Shown here: positions 8,473 through 17,274 of the stretch, in pieces
Layout: each line of letters begins with the position of its first letter
Position numbering within the stretch: the stretch's first letter is position 1
DNA from: Micromonospora sp. NBRC 110009
GTDB lineage: Bacteria; Actinomycetota; Actinomycetes; Mycobacteriales; Micromonosporaceae
DNA: 64,000 nt
Reading direction: 5' to 3'
NCBI RefSeq assembly: GCF_030518795.1
Contig: NZ_CP130427.1
Span: forward strand, 3,906,001 to 3,970,000
Made by a program: the position numbers and the translations under genes
The notes under the pieces: model-generated
Database searches by the model: none
What the model was told of the DNA's origin: nothing
What the model saw: the letters and a program-made list of their open reading frames with translations, nothing else

Positions 8473-9099
8473 ATGCCGCAGACCCCCGTCCCGGCCGGAG
8501 CGCCGCGGACGCCGCGTACCGCCCTGGCCGAGCTGCTGACCGGCAACCGGCGCTTCGTCAGCGGGCAGCCGGTGCACGGCCACGACGTCACCGCCGCCGC
8601 GGCGGTCGCCTCCGGTGACCAGCGGCCGTACGCGGTGGTGCTCGGCTGCATCGACTCGCGGGTGCCGCTGGAGGCGATCTTCGACCAGACGTTCGGCTCG
8701 ATCTGCGTGATCCGCACCGGCGCGCACGTGCTCGACCGGGCGGTCCGCGGCTCGATCGAGTTCGCGGTGGGGCAGCTCGGCGCGACGTTGGTGATGGTGC
8801 TCGGGCACGAGCGCTGCGGAGCGGTCGGGTCGGCGGTCGAGGCGCTGCGCACCGGGCAGCGCCCGGGCGGCGCGCTGGCGTACGTGATCGACGGGATCGC
8901 CCCGGCGGTGGCCGACGTCGGTGCGGACCACCCGGAGGCCCAGCGGTTGGCGATCCGCCGGCACGTCCGGCGGACGGTGGCCGCCCTGCGCGCCGACGAC
9001 CTGCTGGCCGCCCCGGTCGCGGCCGGGGAGATCGCGGTGGTCGGGGCCCTCTATGACCTGGCCACCGGCGAGGTCGCGGTGCTGGAGGAGGGGAAATGA
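8473..9099 (+). CDS. Beta-carbonic anhydrase
   Basis: A 208-residue beta-class carbonic anhydrase, interconverting CO2 and bicarbonate. The zinc ligands are visible as Cys59 and Asp61 (LGCIDSRVPLE) and His112 and Cys115 (GHERCGAVGSA), with the Asp61-Arg63 dyad intact. The N-terminal LLTGNRRFVSG is the usual family opening. The ATG at 8473 is preferred over a GTG at 8443 because it follows GGAGGG and gives the normal family N-terminus. It may supply bicarbonate for acyl-CoA carboxylases such as accD6 in this window. A strong terminator follows. Confidence 0.93.
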   Translation: MPQTPVPAGAPRTPRTALAELLTGNRRFVSGQPVHGHDVTAAAAVASGDQRPYAVVLGCIDSRVPLEAIFDQTFGSICVIRTGAHVLDRAVRGSIEFAVGQLGATLVMVLGHERCGAVGSAVEALRTGQRPGGALAYVIDGIAPAVADVGADHPEAQRLAIRRHVRRTVAALRADDLLAAPVAAGEIAVVGALYDLATGEVAVLEEGK

Positions 9100-9100
9100 C

Positions 9101-9135
9101 GAACCGCCCGCCGGGTGACCCCGGCGGGCGGTTCG
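9101..9135. terminator. Bidirectional terminator hairpin
   Basis: GAACCGCCCGCCGGG pairs perfectly with CCGGCGGGCGGTTC around a five-base loop, directly after the carbonic anhydrase stop codon. The gene on the other strand also ends here, so the hairpin can serve both. There is no U-tract, as is normal in high-GC actinobacteria. Confidence 0.8.
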
Positions 9136-9155
9136 TGGTGCAGCGGGTGAGGGGC

Positions 9156-9485
9156 TCAGCCCTCGAAGACGCCGGCCTCGACGAGACGCTTCTCGGTCTT
9201 GTCCCAGCCGTGGTCCGGGTGGGCGGCCGCGAGGCTGGCGATCTCGGCGCGGACCTTGGCGGCGTGGCCGGCGGCGGCCAGCACGCGGATCTCCTCGACG
9301 AAGGCCTCGGAGTCGGTGCGCAGGTGCGCGGTCTTGCCGTTGGTCAGGTTGCGCACGTAGGCGTGCTTGCCGCCGTTGAGCGGGATCAGGTACTTGAACT
9401 CGCCCAGCACGCTGAGGGCGCCACCCTGGCCAGCCTGGCCGGCCCGGACTGACGCGCGCGCGGTCTTAGAGGTGTTGCTCGCCAC
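9156..9485 (-). CDS. Conserved small protein of unknown function
   Basis: A 109-residue protein that I do not recognise. The first 24 residues are rich in Ser, Thr, Ala and Gly and look disordered. Then comes LGEFKYLIPLNGGKHAYVRN, followed by a helical C-terminal part with Lys, Glu and Trp (HPDHGWDKTEKRLVEAGVF). No membrane segment or signal peptide is seen, so it is probably cytoplasmic. The GTG at 9485 has AAGGAG about nine bases upstream. It stands alone between two terminator/intergenic regions. Confidence 0.75.
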   Translation of the reverse strand: MASNTSKTARASVRAGQAGQGGALSVLGEFKYLIPLNGGKHAYVRNLTNGKTAHLRTDSEAFVEEIRVLAAAGHAAKVRAEIASLAAAHPDHGWDKTEKRLVEAGVFEG

Positions 9486-9809
9486 GGAGGTACTCCTTGC
9501 AGACGTACGGGAGGACTGAAACGTCCGGGGGCTGTTGCGGGTGACGCCCGGTTGAGCCTCGGCCCGCGAAGATGTACGGCGGCACAGAACCGCCCAGAGA
9601 ACTGTACACGACCTCGACGCCTGGCTGGTCGTCGCGCCGTCATGGTGGTCAACCGGGTCAGCCGCCCGGGTATTTCCCGCCGGTTGGGACCGGCGAATTT
9701 TCCGATTCGCTGGCGAACCATCCGTCACTACGGTCATCATGTGTTGCAGAGGCCACTCGGGTGGATGAGGTCGTAGGGGAAGACGCACCTCGCCCTCCGG
9801 GAGGTCACC
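9486..9809. other. Intergenic region between divergent genes
   Basis: A 324-base stretch between two divergent genes, with a moderately AT-rich core (gcgaattttccgattcgc near 9692-9709). It must contain both promoters. I cannot point to a convincing hexamer pair and see no gene, repeat or RNA here. Confidence 0.4.
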
Positions 9810-10301
9810 GTGCCAACGCGTGGCGTCGTATACGTCCACTCGACCCCGCTCGCCGTGTGCTCGCACGTCGAGTGGGCGATCGCGCGCGTCCTCGCCGCGC
9901 CGGTCAACCTGCACTGGACGGCCCAGCCCGCCGAGCCCGGCGCCCGGCGCGCCGAGTGCGGGTGGACCGGTAGCCCGGGGACGGGCGCCGAGCTGGCTGC
10001 TGCCCTCCGGCAGTGGCCCATGATCCGTTTCGAGGTCACCGAGGAGCCGAGCCCGGGCGTGGACGGGGAGCGGTTCATGTACGTCCCGGGCCGGGGCCTG
10101 TTCCGGGCCACGGTCGGCGCGGCCGGCGACATCCAGCTCGGCGAGGACCGGCTGCGCAGCATCATGGCGTCCGCCCGGGCCCCGGAGGCGCTCGCGCACG
10201 CCTTGGACAAGGCGCTCGGCACCGCCTGGGACGCCGAGCTGGAGCCCTACCGGTACGCCGGCGACGGTGCGCCGGTGACCCTGCTCACCAGAGTGGGCTG
10301 A
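9810..10301 (+). CDS. DUF3145 family protein
   Basis: A 163-residue protein matching the DUF3145 family, which is restricted to actinobacteria and has no assigned function. Characteristic features are the N-terminal TRGVVYVHSTPLAVCSHVEW, the central RFEVTEEPSPGVDGERF and the C-terminal DAELEPYRYAGDGAPV. It lacks a signal peptide or membrane segment. The GTG at 9810 follows GGAGGT at a good distance. It is the first gene of a plus-strand group, but the 39-base gap to the GH3 gene does not prove cotranscription. Confidence 0.9.
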   Translation: MPTRGVVYVHSTPLAVCSHVEWAIARVLAAPVNLHWTAQPAEPGARRAECGWTGSPGTGAELAAALRQWPMIRFEVTEEPSPGVDGERFMYVPGRGLFRATVGAAGDIQLGEDRLRSIMASARAPEALAHALDKALGTAWDAELEPYRYAGDGAPVTLLTRVG

Positions 10302-10340
10302 CCACGGGGCAAGTTGCCCCGATACGCGGAGCCTGGTGGG

Positions 10341-12062
10341 ATGGGTTTCGTGTCGACCACCCCTCGACGTACGTTGATCGTGCTCGCCGCGCTGACCGCG
10401 CTGCTGGGCTCCGGATGCGCGAAGGAGCCGGCCGGTCCGGCGCTCGGGCCGTCCCCGAGCGCGTCCTCGGCGGCCCCGAGCCCGACCCCCGCCGGCCCGA
10501 AGGCCCGGGCCGAGGCCCTGGTCCGCACCCTCGCCGACGAGGACCTGGTCGGCCAGGTGCTGATGCCCTACGCGTACGGCAGCTCGGCCACCCGGGTCTC
10601 GCCCGGATCGGCCGCCGGCAACCAGGCCCTCGCCGGGGTCGACACGCCCGCCGAGATGGTGGCGAAGTATCGGCTGGGCGGGGTGATCCTGGTCGGCTTC
10701 AGCGCCGACGACCCCACCTCCGGCAACCAGGCGACCACCAACGTCGACAACCCGAAGCAGGTCCGCGACCTCACCACCGGCCTGCGGGCCGCCGCCGGCA
10801 AGCTCCCCGCCGGCCCGGCGCCCTTCCTGATCGGCACCGACCAGGAGTACGGGGTGGTCACCCGGATCAGCGACGGCGTGACCCTGCTGCCCAGCCCGCT
10901 CGCCGCCGGCGCGGCCGGCAACCCGGCGCTGACCGAGGCCGCCTGGCGCGCCGCCGGCGCCGAGCTCGCGGCCATGGGCATCAACATGGACTTCGCCCCG
11001 GTCGCCGACGTCCTCGCCACCCGCAGCACGGTGATCGGCTCCCGCTCCTTCGGCGCCGACCCGAAGAACGCCGCCGACCAGGTGGCCGGCGCGGTCCGCG
11101 GGTTGCAGGCCGAGGGGGTGGCCGCCAGCATCAAGCACTTCCCCGGCCACGGCCTCAGCGCCGCCGACTCGCACACCGACCTGCCGGTCGTCGGCCAGTC
11201 CCGCGCCGTGCTGGACAGCACCGCGTTCCCGCCGTTCCGCGCCGGCATCGACGCCGGCGCCATGGCGGTGATGTCGGCCCACCTCGACGTGAAGGCGGTC
11301 GACCCGGGCACCCCCGCCACCTTCTCCCACAAGCTCCTCACCGACGTGCTCCGCGGCCAGCTCGGCTTCCAGGGCGTGGTGGTCACCGACGGGATGAACA
11401 TGGCGCCGGCCCGGCGCTGGTCGCCGGGGGAGGCCGCGGTGCGGGCCCTGAACGCCGGCAACGACCTCATCCTGATGACCCCGAACGTGGGCCAGGCGTA
11501 CGACGGGCTGCTCGGCGCGCTCAAGGGCGGCTCACTGCCCCGGGCGCGGCTGGTCGAGGCCGCCACCCGGGTGCTGACCATGAAGTTCACGCTGGCCGAC
11601 CGGTCCACCCCCGACCTGTCCACCCTCGGCAGCGCCGCACACCAGAAGGCGGCCGGTGACCTCGCCGCCGCGGCGGTCACCATGCTGCGCGGCCGGTGCG
11701 GCACCCCGGTGGCCGGCCCGGTCACCGTCACCTCCTCCGCCGGGCGGGACCGCACCCGCGCGGCGCTGAGCGCGGAGCTCACCGCCGCCGGGGTCCCGGT
11801 GGTGCCCAGTGGCGGCACCGTGGTGCACCTCGTCGGGTACGGCGACGGCGCCAAGGACCTGCGCGCCGACGCGGCGGTGACGGTGGCCATGGACACCCCG
11901 TACGTGCTGGCCGGCGCGAAGTCGCCGACGGTGCTGGCGACCTACTCGTCCAGCCGGGCGTCGATGACCGCGCTGGCCCGGGTGCTCGCCGGCAAGGCCC
12001 GCCCCACCGGCCGGTCCCCGGTGGCGGTGACCGGGCTGCCCGCCACCGCCTGCACCACCTGA
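10341..12062 (+). CDS. Glycoside hydrolase family 3 lipoprotein, NagZ-related
   Basis: A 573-residue exported lipoprotein. The N-terminus has an arginine-containing signal and the lipobox LGSGC, followed by a Ser/Pro-rich linker. The GH3 catalytic domain contains KHFPGHG with a downstream DSH, the loop that carries the acid/base His-Asp pair in NagZ-type beta-N-acetylglucosaminidases, and VVTDGMNM with the nucleophile Asp. The last 150 residues form a second alpha/beta domain. It probably trims amino sugars from peptidoglycan fragments or other glycans at the cell surface. Start choice between ATG 10341 and GTG 10350 is uncertain. Confidence 0.87.
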   Translation: MGFVSTTPRRTLIVLAALTALLGSGCAKEPAGPALGPSPSASSAAPSPTPAGPKARAEALVRTLADEDLVGQVLMPYAYGSSATRVSPGSAAGNQALAGVDTPAEMVAKYRLGGVILVGFSADDPTSGNQATTNVDNPKQVRDLTTGLRAAAGKLPAGPAPFLIGTDQEYGVVTRISDGVTLLPSPLAAGAAGNPALTEAAWRAAGAELAAMGINMDFAPVADVLATRSTVIGSRSFGADPKNAADQVAGAVRGLQAEGVAASIKHFPGHGLSAADSHTDLPVVGQSRAVLDSTAFPPFRAGIDAGAMAVMSAHLDVKAVDPGTPATFSHKLLTDVLRGQLGFQGVVVTDGMNMAPARRWSPGEAAVRALNAGNDLILMTPNVGQAYDGLLGALKGGSLPRARLVEAATRVLTMKFTLADRSTPDLSTLGSAAHQKAAGDLAAAAVTMLRGRCGTPVAGPVTVTSSAGRDRTRAALSAELTAAGVPVVPSGGTVVHLVGYGDGAKDLRADAAVTVAMDTPYVLAGAKSPTVLATYSSSRASMTALARVLAGKARPTGRSPVAVTGLPATACTT

Positions 12063-12156
12063 CCCGGGACGATGCCCGGCGACGGGCCCGGACCCGGCCG
12101 CCCCGACTGGTAGCGTCGGCCCGTCCGCCACCGCAGGAACCGGAGGGTCGAGGGCC

Positions 12157-13143
12157 GTGACCGCACCACAGCCGGCACTCTCCGTGGTGGTGCCGATGTT
12201 CAACGAGGAGGGCGTCCTGCCGCTGCTCGCCGAGCGGCTGCGTGGCGTGCTCGACGGGCTGGGCGAGGCGTACGAGGTGGTGGCCGTCGACGACGGCAGC
12301 ACCGACGGCACCGCCGCCGGGCTGACCGCGCTGCGGGCCGGCTGGCCCGAGCTGCGGGTGCTGCGGTTGCGCCGCAACAGCGGCCACCAGGCGGCCCTGG
12401 TCGCCGGGCTGCTGCGCGCCCGGGGCGGATACGTGGTCAGCCTCGACGCCGACCTCCAGGACCCGCCCGAGGTGATCGTCGAGATGCTCCGCCGGGCGCG
12501 CGCCGACGATCTGGACGTGGTCTACGGCGTGCGGGCCGACCGCAGCCGGGACACCTGGTTCAAGCGGTGGACCGCGGCCGGCTACTACCGCCTGGTCCGC
12601 CGCCTGGTCGGCGACCAGGTGCCCGCCCAGGCCGGCGACTTCCGGCTGCTCAGCCGGGCCGTCGTGGAGGCGCTGCGGGAGCTGCCCGAACGCAGCCCGG
12701 TGCTCCGGCTGGTGGTGCCCTGGCTCGGCTTCCCCAGCGGCGAGGTCGCCTACGAGCGCCAGGAGCGCGCCGCCGGCCGGACCAAGTACCCGCTGTCCCG
12801 GATGGCCGGGCTGGCCGCGGAGAGCGTCACCAGCTTCTCGGCCGCCCCGCTGCGGGTGGCCACCTGGCTGGGCCTGCTCGGGGTGGCGGTCTGCGGGGTG
12901 CTCGTGGTGGTGGCGGTGCTCGCCTGGTTCGCCGGCGCGACGGTCAGCGGCTGGCCCTCGCTCTACGTGGCGATCCTCTTCCTCGGCGCGGTGCAGCTGC
13001 TCTGCCTCGGCCTGCTCGGCGAGTACGTGGCCCGGATCTACACCGCCGTCCAGGGCCGCCCGGCGTACGCGGTGGCCAGCGACAGCGCCGCCGGCGAGGC
13101 GGTCCGCCGGGACGGCGCCGAGCTGGCCGACAGCCTGCGGTGA
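12157..13143 (+). CDS. Polyprenyl-phosphate glycosyltransferase, GT2 (GtrB/DPM type)
   Basis: A 328-residue GT2 enzyme that would transfer a sugar from a nucleotide donor to polyprenyl phosphate at the inner membrane face. Motifs are VDDGSTDG near residue 46, the metal-binding LDADLQDPPEV near 97, the acceptor segment GDFRLLSRAVVEAL and YERQERAAGRTKYPLSRM before two C-terminal membrane helices. These match the GtrB/ArnC/DPM subfamily. The following membrane protein starts within its stop codon (GTGA overlap), so the lipid-linked sugar is probably used by that protein. The sugar is unknown. Confidence 0.9.
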   Translation: MTAPQPALSVVVPMFNEEGVLPLLAERLRGVLDGLGEAYEVVAVDDGSTDGTAAGLTALRAGWPELRVLRLRRNSGHQAALVAGLLRARGGYVVSLDADLQDPPEVIVEMLRRARADDLDVVYGVRADRSRDTWFKRWTAAGYYRLVRRLVGDQVPAQAGDFRLLSRAVVEALRELPERSPVLRLVVPWLGFPSGEVAYERQERAAGRTKYPLSRMAGLAAESVTSFSAAPLRVATWLGLLGVAVCGVLVVVAVLAWFAGATVSGWPSLYVAILFLGAVQLLCLGLLGEYVARIYTAVQGRPAYAVASDSAAGEAVRRDGAELADSLR

Positions 13144-15416
13144 CGGCCCTCGCCACCGGGGGCGCCGCCCCGCCGACGGTCGGCCCGCGCCGCCCGGCCC
13201 TGCGCCGCTACGCCCCGGCCCTCGCCGGCTACGCCGTCGTCGCCACCGTGCTGCTGGTCGCCGACACCCCGGTCGCCGCCCTGGCCCGGTGGACCGGGTA
13301 CGCGGTGCTGGCCGTGCTGCTCCCCGGCACCCTGGTGTTCCGCGCCCTGCGCCGCCGACCGCACACCCTGGTCGAGGACCTGGCCATGGGTGCGGCCGTC
13401 GGACTGGTGCTGGAGCTGGCCGCCTGGGCCGCCTGCACCGCGCTCGGTGTGCCCGGCTGGCTGCGGCTCTGGCCGCTCGCCGTGCTGGTGCCGTTCGCCG
13501 CCGTGCCCCGGCTGCGCCGGCACTGGCGGGTCCGCTACCCGGCCGTCGCCCCCACCGGCTGGGCCTGGTCGCTCACCGGGGTGGTCGCCGGCTTCACCCT
13601 CTACCTGTACGGCTCGTTCCTCGCGGTCACCCCGGTGCTCCCCACCGACGAGGGGCAGGCGCAGTACATCGACCTGGCCTTCCAGCTCTCCCTCGCCGGG
13701 GCGGCTACCCACCAGGTGCCGCTGGACGTGCCGCAGGCCGCGGGGGAGCCGCTGCACTACCACTGGTTCGGCTTCGCCCACCTGGCCGCGACCAGCCTGG
13801 TCAGCGGCGTCGACCTGCCGACCGTCTTCTTCCGGCTCGGGGTACCCGCGCTCTGCGCGCTGGCCGCCGTGCTGGTCGCGGTGGTCGGCTGGCGGATCAG
13901 CGGCCGGCCGTACGCCGGGGTGGCGGCCGCCGCGCTGATGTTCACCGTCGGGGAGTTCGGCTTCGAGAACGGCTGGCGGCAGCTCTTCGGCAGCCAGGCC
14001 ACCTTCATCGTCTGGGGCAGCCCGTCGATGACGTACAGCTGGGTGCTGCTGCTGCCGCTGGTGGCCGCGCTCGGCGAGCTCGTGGGCCGGGCCCGCGGGG
14101 TGACCGTGCCCGCCCTGGGCCGGGGCGCCTGGGTGCTGGTGGTGCTCTTCCTGGCCGCGTCCACCGGCGCTAAGGCCAGTTCGCTGCCCGTGGTGCTGGC
14201 CGCGCTCGCGTTCACCGCCGCGGTCGCGCTGGTGGTCCGTCGCCGGTTGCCCCGGGCGGTGCTGGTCGCCGCCGGGCTGGCCGTGGCCGCGCAGTTCTTC
14301 GCCACCGCCGTGCTCTTCGCCTTCGAGAGCCACGGGGTGACCGTCGACCCGTTCTCCGGGCTGCGCCCGTACGTGCCGGCCGGCCGTTCGGCCGGGGTCA
14401 CCGCGCTGGTCTGGGTGCTCGTCGCGGTGGCGTTCCTGCTCAACCTGCAGCTCCGGCTGGCCGGCGCGGTGGCGCTGCTGCGGTCGCGCCGGTGGCGGCT
14501 GGAACCGGTGCAGGTGTTCCTGCTCGGCGGGGCGCTCGCCGGGCCGGCCGTCTACCTGCTCGTCGGGCATCCGGGCAGCAGCAACCAGTACTTCACCCGC
14601 ACCGGCTTCGCGTTCGGGGTGCTGCTCTCCGCCTGGGGCTGGGCCGAGGTCGCCGACCGGGCCGACCTGTCGGCCCGGGGCCGCCGGCTCCTCGGCGCGG
14701 GGGCCGCCGGGTTCGCCGTGCTGCTCACCGCGGTCCAGCTCAGCTCCGCGACCAGCACGCCGGCCACTCAGGCGTACGCCCCGGTGCTGCCGCTGCTCTG
14801 CTGGGCCACCGCGCTGGCGGTGCTGGCGCTGGTGGTGGGGCTGTACTGGCCGGTGCTGGTGGCGCGCTGGCCCGCACTGGCCGGCCGGGGCGGCCTGCTG
14901 CTGCTCACCGCGGTGCTGGTGGCCGGGGCCCCGGGGCTGGTGATGGACGCGGCGGCGACCCGGACCTACCCGAACGGCGGCGCGTACCCGGTGGTGGCGA
15001 TGCCGGCCTCCCGGGTCGAGGCGGCCCGCTGGGTGTACGCGCACAGCGACCCGGACGACGTGCTCGCCACCAACGTGCACTGCCGGGCGGTGGTGGACGG
15101 CTGGTGCGACGCCCGCTCGTTCTGGCTGAGCGGCTACGCTGAGCGGTCGGTGCTGGTGGAGGGGTGGGCGTTCGCGCCCCGGATGGTGGGCCGGCCCGAG
15201 GGCCCGTACGCGCCGTTCTGGGACGCCGCCCGGCAGCGCGCCAACGACGCCGCGTTCACCGCGCCCACCGCCGCCGGGCTGGCCGCCCTGCGCGACCGGT
15301 ACGGCGTCCGCTGGCTGGTGGTCGACCGCCGGGTCGGCACGGAGTCGCCGACGCTGCGCACGCTGGCCGACCTGCGCCACGACACCGGCCGGATGGCCGT
15401 CTACCGGCTGCGCTGA
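13140..15416 (+). CDS. Large polytopic membrane protein, probable GT-C type glycosyltransferase
   Basis: A 758-residue protein with about 14-16 hydrophobic helices and a C-terminal soluble domain of about 150 residues. An acidic motif (PTDEGQAQYIDLAF) lies in the first outer loop, followed by GEPLHYHWFGFAHL. Acidic residues in that loop are the hallmark of GT-C enzymes that use polyprenyl-phosphate sugars. The GTG start overlaps the stop of the GT2 gene by four bases, implying coupled translation and a two-step glycan assembly. I do not recognise a named family, and the GT-C call is inference. Confidence 0.7.
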   Translation: MTALATGGAAPPTVGPRRPALRRYAPALAGYAVVATVLLVADTPVAALARWTGYAVLAVLLPGTLVFRALRRRPHTLVEDLAMGAAVGLVLELAAWAACTALGVPGWLRLWPLAVLVPFAAVPRLRRHWRVRYPAVAPTGWAWSLTGVVAGFTLYLYGSFLAVTPVLPTDEGQAQYIDLAFQLSLAGAATHQVPLDVPQAAGEPLHYHWFGFAHLAATSLVSGVDLPTVFFRLGVPALCALAAVLVAVVGWRISGRPYAGVAAAALMFTVGEFGFENGWRQLFGSQATFIVWGSPSMTYSWVLLLPLVAALGELVGRARGVTVPALGRGAWVLVVLFLAASTGAKASSLPVVLAALAFTAAVALVVRRRLPRAVLVAAGLAVAAQFFATAVLFAFESHGVTVDPFSGLRPYVPAGRSAGVTALVWVLVAVAFLLNLQLRLAGAVALLRSRRWRLEPVQVFLLGGALAGPAVYLLVGHPGSSNQYFTRTGFAFGVLLSAWGWAEVADRADLSARGRRLLGAGAAGFAVLLTAVQLSSATSTPATQAYAPVLPLLCWATALAVLALVVGLYWPVLVARWPALAGRGGLLLLTAVLVAGAPGLVMDAAATRTYPNGGAYPVVAMPASRVEAARWVYAHSDPDDVLATNVHCRAVVDGWCDARSFWLSGYAERSVLVEGWAFAPRMVGRPEGPYAPFWDAARQRANDAAFTAPTAAGLAALRDRYGVRWLVVDRRVGTESPTLRTLADLRHDTGRMAVYRLR

Positions 15417-15428
15417 AAGGAGGGCCCG

Positions 15429-15473
15429 GTGTTGACAGACGCGGCCGTCGCCGCCGAGCTGGTGGCCCGGTGA
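15429..15473 (+). CDS. Possible 14-codon leader ORF before the ROK gene
   Basis: A very strong ribosome site, AAAGGAGG (15417-15424), precedes GTG at 15429, which opens a 14-codon frame (VLTDAAVAAELVAR) ending at TGA 15471-15473. That stop overlaps the GTG of the ROK gene as GTGA. The ROK gene has no good ribosome site of its own, so translation may reach it by coupling. Alternatively this is the 5' stub of a deleted gene. Expression is unproven. Confidence 0.35.
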   Translation: MLTDAAVAAELVAR

Positions 15474-16390
15474 GCGTGCGGCTCTCGGGGCCCCCGGCCG
15501 CCGGCACCCGCACCGACGGGCTGCTGCTCGGCATCGACTTCGGCGGCACCAAGATGGCCGTCGGGGTGGCCGACCCGCAGGGGCAGCTCCTAGCCCAGCG
15601 GCGGGTCCCCACGCACGCCGACCGGGGCGCGCCGCAGGCCCTGGACCGGGCGCTGGCCCTCGCCGGGGAGCTGGTCGCCGAGGTCGGCGGGCCGCTCGTC
15701 GCGGCCGGGGTGGCCTCGCCCGGCGTGGTCCGGCCGGACGGCATCGATCTGGCCCCCAACGTGCCCGGCTGGGAGCGGCTGCGGCTGGCCGACGCGGTCC
15801 GGGACGCGCTCGACGTCCCGCGGGTGGCGGTGGACAACGACCTGAACGCGGCGGCCCTGGCCGAGCTGCGGCTGGGCGCGTTGCGCGACGCCGACCCGGG
15901 CCTCGTCGTGGGGATCGGCACCGGCGTGGCCGCGGCCGTGACGGTCGGGGGCGCGGTCGTGGCCGGACACCGCGGGGCGGCCGGCGAGATCGGGTACGCC
16001 GTGGCCGGCGCCCCCTGGCCGGGCACCATGCTGGAGCTGGACTTCTCCGGCCGGGCCCTGGACCTGCTCGCCGCGGACCTCGGGTTGCCGGACGGGGCAG
16101 CCGGGCTCGCCGCCGCGGCGGAGCGCCCCGGGCCGGCCCGCGACGCGCTGGCCGCCCGCGTCGACGAGATGGCCCGTCACCTGGTCACCTGCTGCCTCCT
16201 GCTGGATCCGCAGCGGGTGGTGCTGGTGGGTGGGGTGGCCGGCAACGCGTTGATCCGCGGACTGCTGGTGGACCGGCTCGCCGAGGTGCTGCCGCACCGG
16301 CCCGACGTGGTGCTGTCCCGGTTCGCCGACGACGCCGCGCTGCTCGGCGCGCTGACCCTGGCCCGCGAGGCGGTGCCCTCGCCCCGCTGA
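15470..16390 (+). CDS. Divergent ROK family sugar kinase/regulator
   Basis: A 306-residue ROK protein. The phosphate-binding loop GIDFGGTKMAVGV is near residues 21-33, the catalytic Asp is in VAVDNDLNAAALAE, and GIGTGVAAAV is the second phosphate motif. There is no N-terminal winged helix, so a kinase is more likely than a repressor. The ROK zinc motif (CxCGxxGCxE) normally found after GHxxxxxGE is missing: the sequence goes from AGHRGAAGEIGYAV straight to GAPWPGTMLEL. This may reflect an unusual substrate or loss of activity. It is the last gene of the glycan group. Confidence 0.82.
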   Translation: MSVRLSGPPAAGTRTDGLLLGIDFGGTKMAVGVADPQGQLLAQRRVPTHADRGAPQALDRALALAGELVAEVGGPLVAAGVASPGVVRPDGIDLAPNVPGWERLRLADAVRDALDVPRVAVDNDLNAAALAELRLGALRDADPGLVVGIGTGVAAAVTVGGAVVAGHRGAAGEIGYAVAGAPWPGTMLELDFSGRALDLLAADLGLPDGAAGLAAAAERPGPARDALAARVDEMARHLVTCCLLLDPQRVVLVGGVAGNALIRGLLVDRLAEVLPHRPDVVLSRFADDAALLGALTLAREAVPSPR

Positions 16391-16400
16391 CCCGTCGCGT

Positions 16401-16426
16401 CCGGCCCCGTCCTCGCGTGGGGCCGG
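16401..16426. terminator. Terminator between convergent genes
   Basis: CCGGCCCC and GGGGCCGG form an eight-base stem around a ten-base loop between the ROK stop and the methyltransferase stop, so it can act in both directions. Confidence 0.65.
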
Positions 16427-16449
16427 CGCGGTCGTGGCGGAGGTGCGGC

Positions 16450-17160
16450 TCAGGCGGGGCGGTGCGCCCGCAGCATCAGCGAGACGCCGGGCAACGCCTT
16501 CACCGGCAGGTACCGCTCGGTGGTGATCACCGTGCGCAGCCCGAAGTTGACCAGCGGATGCAGGTCGTCCAGGTCGCTGCCGGTGGACTTCCGGCGCCGC
16601 CAGGCCGCGACCGGGCGCAGCACCACGTTCCAGCTCCACAGTTCATCGACGACCAGCCCGGCCTTCTCCACCACCGCCCGCAGCCCGGCACGGTCGTAGC
16701 GGCGCACGTGCCCGACCGCCACGTCGTGGGCCGACCAGAGCCGCATGTCGGCCGGCACCGCGATCAGTGCGGTGCCGCCCGGGCGCAGGGTGCGGCGGAT
16801 CTCGGCGGCCGCCAGGTGGTCCTCGTCGAAGTGCTCCAGGATGTCGAAGGCGACCACCAGCCCCAGGCTGGCCGAGGGGACCGGCAGGCGCCGGGCGTCG
16901 GCCCGGATCACGTCCAGGCCCCGCTCCCGGGCCACCCCGGCGCCCTCCGCGCTGTATTCCAGGGCGAGCGGGCGCCAGCCGTGTGCCCGCAGCACCCGGG
17001 TGTTGCCGCCGCCGGCCGCGCCGATGTCCAGCGCCCGCTCCGGCCGCACCCCGGCCGCCGCCAGCCGGCGCAGCGCCCGGCCCAGCAGCACCCGCCGCTC
17101 CCGGTACCACCAGTGGGTGTCCTCGAGCACGGCGAGCTTGCGGATCTCGGTCGCTTCCAC
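16450..17160 (-). CDS. Class I SAM-dependent methyltransferase
   Basis: A 236-residue methyltransferase. Motif I is ALDIGAAGGGNTRVL, motif II ends in LALEYS, and the post-motif segment VVAFDILEHFDEDHLAAAEI is the DxLEH signature of type 11 enzymes. The N-terminal LEDTHWWYRERR is common in methyltransferases acting on sugars or lipids in polysaccharide loci, and that fits the adjacent glycosyltransferase genes. The GTG at 17160 is preceded by GAGGAG at seven bases. The substrate is not visible. Confidence 0.85.
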   Translation of the reverse strand: MEATEIRKLAVLEDTHWWYRERRVLLGRALRRLAAAGVRPERALDIGAAGGGNTRVLRAHGWRPLALEYSAEGAGVARERGLDVIRADARRLPVPSASLGLVVAFDILEHFDEDHLAAAEIRRTLRPGGTALIAVPADMRLWSAHDVAVGHVRRYDRAGLRAVVEKAGLVVDELWSWNVVLRPVAAWRRRKSTGSDLDDLHPLVNFGLRTVITTERYLPVKALPGVSLMLRAHRPA

Positions 17161-17274
17161 GGGGTGCTCCTCGGTCCTCGGCGGCCCCCACCCTAGCGGC
17201 CCCGGCGCCGGCCGGCCGGGACAGCGGCGAAACGGGGGTGCGGGCCACGGCGGACGCTGGCTGCCTGGGCCCCA

